DNA of 64,000 nucleotides. Source: Owenia fusiformis (lineage: Eukaryota > Annelida > Polychaeta > Sabellida > Oweniidae). Position 1 is the first letter of the stretch. Each line of letters begins with the position of its first letter. The translations under genes and the position numbers were made by a program. Under the pieces are notes generated by a model. The model ran no database searches. It was not told where the DNA came from and was given only the letters and a program-made list of their open reading frames with translations. The stretch spans positions 32,785,564 through 32,849,563 of the forward strand of contig CAIIXF020000007.1 in NCBI GenBank assembly GCA_903813345.2, in the 5' to 3' direction. This document shows, piece after piece, positions 1 to 11,737 of this stretch.

Positions 1-1136
1 TTTTGTTTTATCACAAAACCTATCGTTTACTTTCATTTTTTAAAAATCGTGAATTTTGAACGAAAATCGGGAGGGTATCATTTAAAAATCAGGAGTTTTT
101 ACTGAAAAATCAGGATGTCTCGTTAACAAATCAGGAGTTTTGAACACAAAATTGGGATATTGTATGAAATAAATGGTGATATTTTACGAAAAAATCGGTA
201 TAACATAAAGGTTTTTGAAAACGGATTTTAAAAAAATCAGGATGAGCATTAAAAAATCTGGATTTCTGCTGATTAAAAGATCATGTGAATATTCATTGCA
301 GAAAAATGTGATCTTTCATAACTATAAAATACCAGTGAACGGTTTTGGTTTAAATTTTATATGCTGATGCCTTGGGATACAGTACTCTGTCTGAGAAAGA
401 ATTTTAAAGCTGGCAGCTGAATTTCAAAATGACTGCCATTTTTCATTAAAGAACATAATCTTTGATAACTCAAATGTCAATTAACGTATTTGGTTTAAAT
501 TTTATATGTTGATGCCAAGGGACAAAGGATCTCTGCTAAAGAAGACATTTTCAAGATGCCCTCTGAATGTCAAAATTGCCACCATTTTTTTTTGTAAAAA
601 ACCATTATCTTTGATAACTCAAATTCCAGTAGACAGATATGGTTCAAATTTTATATGTTGATGCCTGGGGACAATTACCCTGTAAGCTCCACCTAAATAA
701 CATAATCTAACTGAAATAGCAGTCAATGGATTTGGTTCAAATTTTATATACTGCTGATGCCACAGGACAAAGCAAATTTGGTCAAGAGGAAATTTTGTAG
801 AGGACACTTGAATTTCAAAATGGCCACCATTTTTTGTAAAAAATGTTATCTTTGATAAATCAGATATTGGTTCAAACATTATATGCTGATGCTTAGAGAG
901 ATAAAGGAGGTCTGCTCAAGAAGAAATTTCCAAGATGGCAGTTGAAAAATGTTCAAAATGCCCACCATTTTTTGGAAAAAAACATAATCTTTGATAACCC
1001 AAAAACCAGTGGCTGGCTTTGGTACAGATTTCATATGCTGATATGCTCTGATCAAGAAGAAATTTTAAAAATGGCTACTAATTATCAAAATGTGTCGTTG
1101 GGATCTGCAACTTCGTGGAGTTGCTGTTTTTCTCGT
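1..1136 (+). repeat. Family A Helitron-like element, 3' part: tandem ~140-bp units and tail
   Basis: From about 300 to 1090 there are degenerate units of the form 'AATACCAGTGAACGGATTTGG ... ATATGCTGATGCC ... AAGATGGC ... AAAATGGC', the same unit as the array at 46.9-48.1 kb. The stretch ends with TTGGGATCTGCAACTTCG, GTGGAGTTGC and CTCGT|T at 1091-1136, a degraded family A 3' end. The head lies left of the window. Bases 1-290 are short A/T-rich repeats built on AAATCAGGAGTTTT, resembling the repeats at 51.2-51.85 kb. The open frames here are short shadows of the repeat. Confidence 0.7.
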
Positions 1137-1289
1137 TAAAGAATGAGAAACAGTGAATAATACTATACTAACATTTCATTCTATTTAGGTGGAATATCAG
1201 TTTGTGAAATTGACACAGATATTCAAAGAATATAGAATTGCCTACTGATATGTTTTCAAATAAATAAAACATTTGTTTGCATTTTCAAG

Positions 1290-1386
1290 AACATCAAGCA
1301 GCCAGACATGCCTCTAATGGTGATGGAGTTCTGGACTGGATGGTTTGATCATTGGACTGAGAAGCATCATGTTTGGAAGTCTAAAG
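1290..1386 (+). CDS. GLB1L2: Beta-galactosidase-1-like (GH35) internal exon with catalytic nucleophile
   Basis: This exon encodes 32 codons plus one base. The peptide contains PLMVMEFWTGWFDHW, the signature around the glycoside hydrolase family 35 nucleophile; the nucleophile is the Glu of MEFW at 1326-1328. Family members cleave terminal beta-galactosides, usually in the lysosome or outside the cell. The acceptor is read as tttcaag before 1290 and the donor as G|gtaca after 1386, leaving phase 1, which the next exon needs. A start a few codons later, after aacatcaag, is also possible. VMEFW resembles the GLB1L2/GLB1L3 branch more than GLB1 (which has NSEFY), but the exact orthologue is unresolved. 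Earlier exons (signal peptide, proton donor) lie upstream of the window. Confidence 0.88.
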
Positions 1387-1712
1387 GTACATTTCTATAC
1401 ATAGCCTGTCATTTGAGAATTATAATGGGAGTTTTTGGATATAGGGTCTATCATGAGAGAAATCTGGATCTAACCATGGACTAAGGGAAATATACATGTA
1501 TTTGTTCCATGCATGGCAGGTATTTCTTTACTAAATAATATGAAAAAAGCATCCAGAAAAAGTCATGCACTCTCTTACTAAACTCTCCTGCCTATTAAAT
1601 AACAGAATTGTACAGGGTGACTGGAAAAAAGGAGACTCAAAAGATTGCACCCTAAGGTGCTATATTGTAATCAGTTTGCCGGGCGGGCAGGCAGGCGGGC
1701 GTCCCGAATAAT
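1387..1712. other. Intron sequence, nothing recognised
   Basis: Start of the 11.5-kb intron. There is no coding similarity and no clear repeat until a GGCGGGCAGGC stretch at 1680-1700 that leads into the 162-bp array. Confidence 0.5.
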
Positions 1713-2198
1713 CTTGTCTACAGGTTTCCAGCCGAACCGTTTGAGGGATTCATTTGAAATTCTCAGGGATGTTTCTACCTATGGAAGTTTAGAACTGATT
1801 AGTTTTTCGGCATTCTGGGTAAATGTTAAGGTGGCCATTTTGGATTTTCCGTCCTAAAATCTTGTCTGTCAAGGCTTGTCTACAGGTTTACAGCCAAACC
1901 GTTTGAGGGATTCATTTGAAATTCTCAGGGATGTTTCTACCTATGAAAGTTCAGAACTGATTAGTTTTTCGGCATTCTGGGTAAATGTTAAGGTAGCCAT
2001 TTTGGATTTTCCGTCCTAAAATCTTGTCTGTCAAGGCTTGTCTACAGGTTTCCAGCCAAATCGTTTGAGGGATTCATTTGAAATTCTCAGGGATGTTTCT
2101 ACCTATAAAAGTTTAGAACTGATTAGTTTTTCGGCATTCTTGGTAAATGTTAAGGCGGCCATTTTGGATTTTTCATCCTAAAATCGTTTCTGTGAAGG
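1713..2198 (+). repeat. Three tandem units of a 162-bp satellite
   Basis: CTTGTCTACAGGTTT recurs at 1713, 1875 and 2037, giving a period of 162 bp. Each unit carries CATTTGAAATTCTCAGGGAT, GATTAGTTTTTCGGCATTCT and CCATTTTGGATTTT. Diverged members of the same satellite form the arrays at 36408-37262 and 60678-61540 and single fragments at 5045-5190 and 43030-43130. Confidence 0.9.
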
Positions 2199-2323
2199 CT
2201 TGTTTTAAAAAATAAAAAAGAATTTCCCCTTGAGAGCAATGTTAAATTAAAACATTTTTTTTAGAAATAACTAAATGGTCAATCTTTCCAATTTTCACAA
2301 ATTTTGTAATACATCAGTATTAT

Positions 2324-3763
2324 TAGACTCCAGATGTCAATCTGGAGTCTATTGTTTTTGCCAGTATTCTTCTTCTTTATTATTATTCTTCTACCCACGT
2401 TTTCTCCTTAACTAGAAGACATTGAGTCAAGTCCTGTATATGGTCAATTTAGGTTCAGTATCTAGTTTCTCGGAAATTGGGTCAATTTTTATTTAGGTCA
2501 AAGGTCAAGAACTAGGTCAAATCTTACATTTTCAACATTCTATCAATTATCTTCGTCGTTATTTATCGAAACGTCTTCGTCTTTTTTTCATCATGTAGCT
2601 TAGAAAAAGCCCTTTCATAAATGTCCCTGTTTTTTTTTAATTACTCTTACCGATTTTGAAATATGGCGTCCAGAAAGTAGGTCAAAACAAAAGTTCTCCA
2701 AATTCAGGGTATGAGTTATGAATTAGGGGTATAATTTTGTCAGGAATCTGAATCTGCAAACCAAATTTCGATCCGACTTCCGGTTCGGAAGTTATGGCGT
2801 TTTGAAAGCTCAAAAATCGCTAAATTTGGTGCCCATGTTAAGTCAATGGGAAAAAATATTTTTTTGAAGTGAAGAATACGAAATGTAGACTGAGTTCAGC
2901 TTCATATAATCAAAGCCTTTAAAAGAAGGGAACCTCAAAAGCCACATAGCTTCAAAATTTGGACACCAAAATGACTAGGTCAAAATACACTTTAATTATA
3001 TTCTTCGAAATTGTGTATACATGTAGCCAAGAGTGTGCTTATAGCGTTAGCCTTTTGCCGTCAGAAAGTATTTTGACCCACTTTTGAGATATGGTGTCCG
3101 AAAAGTAGGTCAAAATAAAAAGTTCTCCAAATTTAACGTTTGAGTTATGAATTAAGAATAGAATTTTCTCAGAAATCCGAATCTGCAAACTAACTTTCGA
3201 TCCGACTTCTGGTTCCGAAGTTATGGCGTGTCCAAAAAGTAGGTCAAAATAAAAATTCGCCAAATTTAACGTATGAGTTATGAATTAGCAGTAGAATTTT
3301 GTCAGGAATCCGAATCTTTAAATCAAATTTCGATCCGACTTCCGGTTCGGAAGTTATGTTTTGAAATTTCGGAAAATTGATCTGATGGTATCCTGATAGA
3401 AAGTCAAGAGTAGAGAAGAAAATATTGAAAAATTCATCCATCCATCCTTCCTATCTGATCCTATCCTTCCTATCTGATCCTATCCTTCCTATCTATCCTT
3501 CTTTCATATCCATTCCTTCCTATCCTTCCTATCCTCTCCTATCATATCCTTTCTTCCTATTCTGTTCTATCCTATCCTTCTTTCTTATTCTATCCTATCG
3601 TTCCTTCCCATTCTATCCTATCCTACCTTCCTATTTTATCCATCCACCTTATTCTGGATGACTCAGCTTATTCTGGATGACTCGGCTTATTTAGATGACT
3701 GGGCTTAAAAAAGTCTAGATCTGGAGTCTGAAATTGAACTTCGTTCAATTTCCAAAGTCTAGT
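2324..3763 (+). mobile_element. Family B Helitron-like element
   Basis: The head has the hairpin GACTCCAGAT-gtca-ATCTGGAGTC (2326-2349). The tail repeats ATCTGGAGTCT inverted relative to the head (3719-3729), then has hairpin GAAATTGAAC-ttc-GTTCAATTTC (3730-3752), then CTAGT followed by T (3759-3764). A 3' hairpin before CTRRT and no obvious TSD is the Helitron pattern; subterminal inverted repeats are typical of Helentron-associated elements. The body has repeated GATCCGACTTCCGGTTC blocks and a (TATCC)n-like microsatellite at 3430-3650. There is no Rep/helicase ORF, so it is non-autonomous. The superfamily is inferred. Confidence 0.6.
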
Positions 3764-5040
3764 TATTATTATTTTATTATTATTATTATTTATTTATTCA
3801 GTAAGCTAAGTTTTGAAATACATACAATGAGCGGGTGACACAAATTGTGTATATTCCAGACAGGGTGGTAAGTTGCCTACATAGAAACAGAGGGGGATCT
3901 GTTTGTGTGCAAATGCTTGTTATGGGTGGTAAGTGAATGTTGTGTCATAGAGCCCAAAATATAAAGTATACGAATGATATTCAATTATTGACAAAGTACT
4001 TTTTCAGTTCTCTTTTCATGATGGGAACACTTCGAGAAGATTTAATCTTATTTGGTAATCGATTCTAAATTGTTGGTGCTGTGAAAGTTAACATTGAAAT
4101 GCCATAGTTCGTCCATACCTTAGGTTTATCATAAGAATCCTTGTTTCTGGTATTGTGATCATGTCTCGCCTGGACCATTTTGAAAAAGTTAGGAAAAATT
4201 TTCTGGTAGTTATCAAGCTTATTTATCTATTTATACATGAATAAACATTTCTGTTGTTTGTGTATGTCAAAAATATTTAAAAGGTTTAACTGTTTGAATA
4301 ATGGTAGGGAATGAGCTCTAAAATCGCTGTTTGTTGCAATGCGGGTGAATTTCTTTTGCACAAGATATAGAGAATTTAATGAACTACATGTTTCACCCCA
4401 AATAACATTGCCATATATAAGATGAGAATATAGAAGTGAATAATAGATACACATAAAACCACTGATATTCAACAGTTGTTTAACTCTATATAAAATACCA
4501 ATTGTCCTAGAAATGTTTGCATTAACAGAAGCAATATGCTGTTTCCAGTTCAAATGGTTATCTATTATAATTCCAAGAAAGTTAATATGATCAACTTGTT
4601 CAAGTTGTTTGTCATTTAGATAGATTTTTATATTATTTGCGTTAAATATTTTTGTCTTGAGGAAAAAATGATATTTTTTTATTAGCATTGAGTGATAATT
4701 TGTTTGTGACCAGCCATTCCTCAATATGTTTTAGTTCAGTGTTTAAAGTTTCTGTCAGGTCATGTAGATTTTTGCCTTTGATCAATAAATTAGTATCATC
4801 TGCGAATAAGACGAAAAATAGTGTCGGAGAAGAAAGATAAATATCATTAATAAAAAATATAAAAAACAGGGGTCCCAAAATTGAGCCTTGAGGAATACCG
4901 CAAGTGATCAACTCATGATTAGAGATTGTTTCCTGATATAAAGTTTGCTGAAATCTATTTTTAAAATAACCATATCTTTTACCAGGATTTTTTTCAGGAA
5001 AAATTTGAATTGTAGAAAAAAAGCTGATACACTGTGAAGT
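3764..5040 (-). pseudogene. LINE reverse transcriptase remnant (CR1/jockey/L2-like), 5' truncated
   Basis: Read on the minus strand from about 5040 down, it encodes ITCGIPQGSILGPLFF, then FADDTNLLI (the RT catalytic YADD-type box) to about 4660. After a frameshift it continues HINFLGIIIDNHLNWKQHI and the C-terminal region LLYSHLIYGNVIWG to 4227. Beyond an in-frame stop, HDHNTRNKD and LPNKIKSSRS are still recognisable to about 4000. The 3' end runs into (AAT)n/(AAAT)n at 3764-3805. The endonuclease and first RT motifs are missing, and frameshifts and stops make it dead. Confidence 0.85.
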
Positions 5041-5527
5041 AATACCTTAAACTTGCTCTTGAGGGTTGTTTACAGGTTTCATGGATTCATCCTAAAATTT
5101 TAGAGATGTTTCTTTGGAAAGTTTAGAACTGATTAGTTTTTAGGCAGTCTGGGTAAATGTTAAGGTGGTCATTTTGAATTTTCCATCCCGAAAAGTGTAT
5201 TCTGTTCAAGGGTGCGATTCTGTTCACCCTTTGGCTTGTTATAACTGCTTTAATAATGATGATTTTGTTTTATCTTTTGCTGAATATAGAAGATTCAATG
5301 GAAAATGTTGTAGAATTGTCTTTTTAGCCAATGTCTATATATACCATGGACGTTGAAATAAAAAACATTTGTGATAGAGACCCAGTTAAGGACCAAATCA
5401 AAAGTACCAAATGTAAAGCCATTACAAGGCCTGGATGTGTACAGGTAATTTTGGCAGACAAATCCAGCTCTACCTCAGGCTAAATAGTGCCACTGGAACA
5501 TGTCATGTAAATGATGACAGCTCATTA
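5041..5527. repeat. Degenerate 162-bp satellite copy, then unassigned intron
   Basis: 5045-5190 resembles one 162-bp unit (TTGTTTACAGGTTTCATGG, AGAACTGATTAGTTTTTAGG, GTAAATGTTAAGGTGG). From 5190 to 5527 nothing was recognised. Confidence 0.5.
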
Positions 5528-5618
5528 TCCCAACGAACGAAGTTCTGAAGGGATATTGTGCCTCTGTCCTTCCGTCCGCCCGTCCCGTTTTCATGTTTGA
5601 ATCATAATATAAACCTCA

Positions 5619-5762
5619 GAGCAGGGCTACTAGTTTCTAATGCACCCCGGCAGGTCTAGGCACAAAAGCTTTCGAACCCCTCACTCCCTTCGGTCGTCGG
5701 TCGTACAGAAAACGTTGGTGCCTAGACCTGCCAGGGTGTATTCGAAACTAGTAGCCCTGCTC
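5619..5762. mobile_element. 144-bp foldback MITE
   Basis: The ends are inverted repeats of roughly 45 bp. The left arm starts GAGCAGGGCTACTAGTTTC and includes GGCAGGTCTAGGCAC; the right arm contains GTGCCTAGACCTGCC and ends AAACTAGTAGCCCTGCTC. There is a short central loop and no coding potential. No clear TSD was found, so the superfamily is open. Confidence 0.75.
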
Positions 5763-5837
5763 TTTGGTCTATATTTCTTAAATAATTAATATTATATTTG
5801 AAATTTTGGTAGTATATTAACAACATCTATCTGTTTC

Positions 5838-6439
5838 AATGCCGACTCCTTACTTGGTTGCTAGACCTTGTTGTAACATCTTGAAAGATGTATGAAGGTC
5901 TCCAACCTGCCTTCGTTGGCTGAGGGTAAAGGGCGTTCTCCCTATGTTGATTTTAGCTGCTGATGCTGGTGTCTGATGATGTCTAGTTGATGTAATTATT
6001 GATCTGATGTGTAGAGATATGTTTCTAAGAACTGAATTTCAAGTTTCATCAACCCCATTTTAAATCATTGATAATTTAGAATTTTGGGTCAGTAAAAGAT
6101 TGAAAGAGATTTGGCTCAACATGACACATGGACTTCTGTCATCTCCATAAAACAATTGTGTCAGTCCCTAGATTATCACAACTGATGAGAAGTAATAAGG
6201 TTTGTTGAGAGGAAGAATCAGTGTCATGATAATAAGTAACAAACAGATTAGTATTAGTTTTAAATATATCAGGTTAATTAACAGTGGGTGGGATGCTAGC
6301 TTGTAAACAATTGGCTTAATATCTTAATCTCAATCATATTAGTCCAAGCTTTTTAGAATCAGATATTGGCTTAAGACTTTCGCTTCCTTGTTCATGGGTT
6401 TACTCTACAGAGAGATATTCCATCGGACAGGTTTTACTG
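5838..6439 (-). mobile_element. Truncated pogo-like MITE copy
   Basis: The reverse complement matches most of 37324-38000. It ends with CAGGTTTTACTG (6428-6439) followed by TA, the same terminus as the complete copy at 37324-38178. The other TIR is missing. The flanking TA fits a Tc1/mariner/pogo-type insertion. Confidence 0.7.
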
Positions 6440-6679
6440 TATAGCTTTATTATACTCAAATGAAAGGCAATTTAGAGTAGATTGCACATATTGTAACGTT
6501 TTTCTAATTCGGGCCTAAAAAATTTCAAAATGGCCGCCTAATGTGGGATTTCGCAATTGCTTTCTGATCTCTTAAAAGTATGGCTATATTATACTCAAAT
6601 TGAAGGAATTTCAGAGTAGATTACAATTATGGTATTGTTTTTCTGATTTGCACCTCTGAAAATTCAAAATGGCTGACTA

Positions 6680-8213
6680 CCCAGCCTTTCAGTAGGTTCG
6701 CTTTAGGTAGATATTCTAGGTTCGATTAGGTAAATATTTCAGGTTCGCTTTAGGTAGCTATCCTTTGTTAAAATCCTATTGGTAGGTTCGCTTTAGGCGA
6801 TGTTCAAATATGTAAATGAGGTGTTAGGTTCACTCTAGGATCGAACCTAACCGAACCTAGAACTAGGTTTGCTTTAGGTAAATAATACATTTAGGTTCAC
6901 TTTAGGTGATGTTCAAACATGTTTAATGGTTCTAGGTTCAATTGGGTAAATCTACCTTACTGAACCTATAGTGAACTGTAGGTTCGCTTTGGGTAAGGCT
7001 TTGGGTAAAGTAGGTTCATCCTGCAGCTTAGAAGATGATGAAAATCAATACTTTCATGGGAAATGTGTTCACCATAAATGTATTTCCTACATGATAAAAA
7101 TATGGTGGCTTGTATTTCCATACTATATATGTTTAGTAGCCTTATAAATGGTATCAACTGTATTACAAGGTAAACATCCATATTTCTGAAGTAAACAACA
7201 TTATCAAATAATTTTGCAAAAAAATATTTCGAAAAATTAAGAAAAATTGTTTGGTTTGGATTTTCTAACAGAACGCTCAATGCAACCATTTATCAACGTA
7301 ATTCAAAAAGATGTCTACTCCGGACATTGAGAAAAATGAAAAATGAAAAGATGTGAAAGATATTAGTGCCATTGGCATTAATAATCTTGTTTTTCTCACT
7401 AAGTATCAGATTCAGCTGACACAAACTGTACATTAACAGTTAAATGAACCGAGGGATTCAAAACCAAACCGAATTGAAAATTTTGAAACATTTTGACCCC
7501 TATTTGTTCTACATGCTACACATGCTATCTATTTGTAGATATGAATGTGTCTTGGTTAAAAATGTGGAAGTAATTTGGTTGCATTCTGGAGATTTTAAGC
7601 CAATTACACTCTACTATACCTAGCCCCTAGAAATGCATAAGATACTCTGTTTGTCTAATTGCGATGTTTAGTATATTTTTGAAAGTACCTTATTAACATC
7701 TAACTTTCAACTGATAATTAAATCATTAATAAGGAATAGACAAATAAAAACAAATAACATAATTATTACTAATAAGCCAAATGGGTTGCTCATGAACACC
7801 GAATGCAAGGTATAGTAGAGTGAATTATCTTAACCAGTTTTTTTTATCATTTTTTCATATCATTTGTTTTACCTTGATACTCTTAGATTTCATCTGTAAG
7901 TATGCTTCTAATATATGTTCAGTGAAAATGATTAAGTTTTTTAGGTTCGCTTTAGGTAGCTCTAGATATTTCCAAGATTTCTAGGTTCGCTTGAGGTAAG
8001 TCTAAACATTTCAAAGTTTTTTAGGTTCACATTAGGTTCGAACCTATAGTGAGCCTAGAAATTCATAGTTTTTAAAAGTGTTATAGGTTGTGTTAGGTTC
8101 GAACCTGAAGTGGACCTACTTTTTGTAGGTTCATTTAGGTAGCTGACAAATTATGGGAAACACTTTTAGGTTCGCTTTAGGTTCAAACCTACATCACCTA
8201 CTGAAAGGCTGGG
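6680..8213. mobile_element. TIR element with TA target duplication and AGGTTCGCTTTAGGT subterminal repeats
   Basis: The termini are perfect inverted repeats, CCCAGCCTTTCAGTAGGT at the left and its complement at the right, each flanked by TA (6678-6679 and 8214-8215). About 300 bp inside each end is filled with copies and variants of AGGTTCGCTTTAGGTA, also in reverse orientation as TACCTAAAGCGAACCT-like forms. The 0.95-kb core has no recognisable transposase. Related family A copies at about 14745-14770 lack the insert and keep GGCTG...GAATTCGC, supporting the boundaries. TA duplication fits Tc1/mariner-like enzymes. Confidence 0.75.
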
Positions 8214-8639
8214 TAGAGCAGAAATTCGCCATTACTAGAGTTATCTTGAAAGTATGGTTACATGATACTACAATGATTTGAAATATTTATTGAAGGTAAG
8301 AGTAGATGGTAAATATTACATAGTGACTGTACAGATTGATGATTTATGTAATGTTCATTAGGATTTGCTATTCCGTGGAGTTGCCATTTTCTAGTTAATC
8401 AGTAGACTGGGTTTATTGAAACTTTCATGAAAAGATTGCCATATAACTTTCCTCAGTTGTGTAAAACATTGATGTCACTCATCTATTTTATGAGATATTG
8501 CCTATTTTAATTTTTCTGGTCACCTCATATATACACCACATATATTGACCAAGATGCATCACATGGGGTTATTCTCAATGGATAAAAATCTTAAAGCTGT
8601 TTATCAAACTCATGGTCATGAGTTTATGTAAATCATCTA

Positions 8640-9515
8640 ACTTAAGGATTGTGAATGGTAGACAAGGGTATTGGAAAATTCACTTATTATAGATACCAAG
8701 AACAAAATGACTTAGACAATAGCAAAGAGAAATCAGTATTAGATTATGAACTCTCACAACTTGAACTATTTAAATTTTTCTCTGATTTTAAGGTTCATGA
8801 CAGGCATCCTGACTCAGACCATGCACCAATTCACTTTAGTCTTAATATTAAGCATTCAAAAAGCACTTCCAAGTCAGATAAAAATGTTAATATTAAAAGT
8901 TTACTATATTCTTATTTTGAATGGGATTTCAAAGCAAAATATCATTTTCATTACAAATTAGCGATCATTTACTTAACCATGTCATACATGAAAACGAGGT
9001 TCTTAATGCCTGAAATAAAATTAATGCTCACAAATTGCGAGGTATTGATGGTTTACCAGCACTTTTTTTAATTTTATTTTTGATAGAGGAGATTACCCTG
9101 AAGAATGGAGTCTAATAAGAATGCGCTCCACTCTTTACAAACAAGGATCACGTTTCAATCAAGATAATTACAGAGGAATTAATGTGCTTGCTTGTTTAGG
9201 AAATGTTTTTGATACAATCATTCAAACAAGATAAGTGTTCATTGCAGAAATGCTCCATATTTAAGACCCTTTACAAGGGGCTTACAAATCTGGTCACCAT
9301 ACAACAGATAATTTGTTCATTTTAAATACTATTATTTCACCTTTTAAGAGGCAGAAAAAGCCCTTTTATTGTATAATGGTAGATTTTAGGAAAGTGTTTG
9401 ATTATGTCAACAGGACAGCACTTCTTTATAGGTTATGTAAATCAGGGATATATCCAAGTTCAAAAATATTTAAAAATATTGATAGCATGTATAAACAAGG
9501 CATTAACATCAGTGG
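8640..9515 (+). pseudogene. LINE ORF2 remnant (CR1-like): endonuclease end and RT start
   Basis: A frame from 8655 encodes GKFTYYRYQEQNDLD and DRHPDSDHAPIHFSL, the C-terminal SDH box of an AP-type endonuclease. RT fragments follow in shifted frames: DNYRGINVLACLGNVF near 9165-9215 and MVDFRKVFDYVNRTALLYR near 9375-9430 (the DFRKAFD metal-binding box). Sequence similarity stops around 9510, before the YADD motif. Stops and frameshifts separate the pieces. Confidence 0.8.
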
Positions 9516-10512
9516 CGTAGCTAGCTAGGATTTCTCAAGGGGGGTGCATGAGGCAAATTTTTCAGATAACGAGGCATTTTTTTCTTTCAATAAGGCAAAA
9601 ATTCAAAAGGGCCAGGGGAGCAAAGCATGTCAGTGAGAGACACATTGCTAGTCTTACACATATTACAGGCAGGACCCACATTCCAAGTCAGAAAAAACAT
9701 TACGTGCTTGTGCGGCAAAAGAAATTTGAGCCCCAAAAATCCAAATTGGGCCCAAATTTGAAAATTTAAGGCCCATTCATATTTTGATAATTCGAACTAA
9801 AATGAATAAATAAGAAATAAGAATGCACCAAAGTCCCACAAATTGAGGCCTTATAAAATGTTTGTGCCCAAATATACCTTTTTCAAAGCTGATGGCTTGC
9901 TTTGTGTACCAAGCCCTTGAAAACCTGTACCCATGACATCTCGTACCCAAGACAACTTGTACCCAAGTATATGTTTTGTTTTGAATCAAGTGTTGGACTG
10001 GGAATGGGTATAGATGTACATTTTATAATTGTTACATACTGTTCAAAATAGTTTGAAGTATGTAGAAGAGATTTTGGAAGAAATAGATTTAATTTTGTGA
10101 CATTTTGAGCTTTGAAGAATTAAAGTGTCAATCTATTTTTACTTATTTTATATTAGTCACAGATGAGATGTTCGAGGGAAGAGACCATGTTTATTCCACA
10201 TATTTATTATCATTTTTTTTTATTAGTGGTACTTTTGTGTGTTTATGAGTGTTTGGAACAAGTGTCAGATCTAATTCATCTTGAAAGATGGTATTGTAAT
10301 TATAAAGATTTATCAAAACTTGGGCCTAATTTCTTATTAATCAGATAATCTATTTGTCTAGGATTTCATATTATCAGCTTAAAGAATTTTAATTCTAAGA
10401 AGTCACATTTTAGCAATAAAATATTTTAAATAATATACATATCAAATATTATTTTGGTAATTAATCATACTTTATATTATACACTTTGTATGCATCTGCT
10501 CAAGCATAATTA
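9516..10512. other. Intron, nothing recognised
   Basis: AT-rich sequence with scattered short open frames that lack family motifs or codon structure. No tandem repeat or TIR was seen. Confidence 0.4.
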
Positions 10513-11737
10513 TCCCAACGAACAAAGTTCATTGGGGATATAGTGAATCCCTCCGTCCATCTGTCAGTCAGTCTATTAGTCTGTCTGTCAGTCCGTCAGT
10601 TAGTCCGTCAGTCAGCCAGCCAGTCCGTTTTTTTTCAAGATGGCCATGCACTGGTTTAAAGATGGCGGGAGTTTTCGCAAAACTCTAATTTTTTTCATTT
10701 TGAACAAAAGTAATAAATATTATTATTTGAAATTTTGGTAGTTGTTCGTGTTTTTCACCCTGACCCCCAGGGGCCGTGAATGGGAAAACTGGAATTTGTG
10801 TTAATTATGAGATGTTTTTGAAGTATAGCTTTATTATGCTCAAATGAAAGGCAATTTAGAGTAGATTGCAAATATTGCATCGTTTTTCTGATTCTGGCCT
10901 CGTAAAATACAAAATGGCCACCAAATGTAGGATTTCGCAATTATTTTCTGATCTCTCAAAAGTATGGCTATATTATACTCAAATTGAAGGAATTTCAGCG
11001 TAGATAACAATTATGGTATTGTTTTTCTGATTTGTGCCTCAAAAAATTCAAAATGGCTGCCTAGATGATTTGGTGTCTTTGAACAGGTAAACTATAGCGA
11101 TTATTAAATGTTTATGGTCATGGTCGTAAATATGATTTTAAGCAGAGTTTGAGCTCCCCTAGGAACCCTCAGGTGTCCTACATTTACGAAATTAATGACA
11201 ATAGTCAAGAGAATAAATGTATGTCAAAGATGATAGGGGATTCCACTTGTGCATAGCCTTCATGCTGTGGCCGGTATTACAAAACAACGATCTGAAATTT
11301 ACCTCTTGTCTTGAAAACAAAATGTATTTGCAAAATTTGTAACATTTATTTAATTTTTTGCATTAATCAGAATTGTCATTAGTTTATACTGTGAAAAAGT
11401 CAGATTCCAATCGTCGGACATGACTTGGAAGGTATGTTTACATGTCCATTTAAGCCATCAGTCACGCGGTCCGGTAATTTTCAATTTTTATAGGACCGTA
11501 TGAAAATTGGTCGGTCTGGTCCGACGGTCCGGCCCTTAGGAAATACCCTGCTGCTAAAGAAGAAATCTAAAGATGACTGCTGAATTTCAAAATGGCAACC
11601 ATGTTTCATAAAAACATAATCTTTAATAATTCAAATACCAGTGGATGGATTTGGCTCAAATTTATATGGCCGCTATTTATCAAAACATGTTTTGTTCAGT
11701 GGGATTTGCTACTCCATAGAGTTGCTGTTTTTCTAGT
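10513..11737 (+). mobile_element. Family A Helitron-like element, copy 3
   Basis: The head TCCCAACGAACAAAGTTC follows A at 10512 and leads into CCGTCC/GTCAGTC repeats. The body shares TATGGCTATATTATACTCAA with the other copies. The tail GTGGGATTTGCTACTCC is followed by CTAGT (11733-11737) and T. An ~140-bp unit of the array type sits at 11550-11690. The segment 11100-11540, which includes a GGTCCGG-rich patch, is not shared with other copies and may be an insertion. Confidence 0.6.

Larger units (their letters stand above)
5528..8395 (+). mobile_element. Family A Helitron-like element with three nested insertions
   Basis: The head is TCCCAACGAACGAAGTTC preceded by A, followed by CCGTCC repeats. 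The tail has GGATTTGCTATTCCGTGGAG, then CTAGT (8391-8395) followed by T. The body between 6440 and 6680 (TATGGCTATATTATACTCAA) also occurs in the copies at 10513-11737 and 14452-14888. A foldback MITE (5619-5762), a pogo-like MITE (to 6439) and a TA-flanked TIR element (6680-8213) account for most of its length. Confidence 0.65.

Noticed and set aside
3425-3661. 78-codon plus-strand open frame
   Set aside because: Translation of a TATCC/TTCC microsatellite inside family B.
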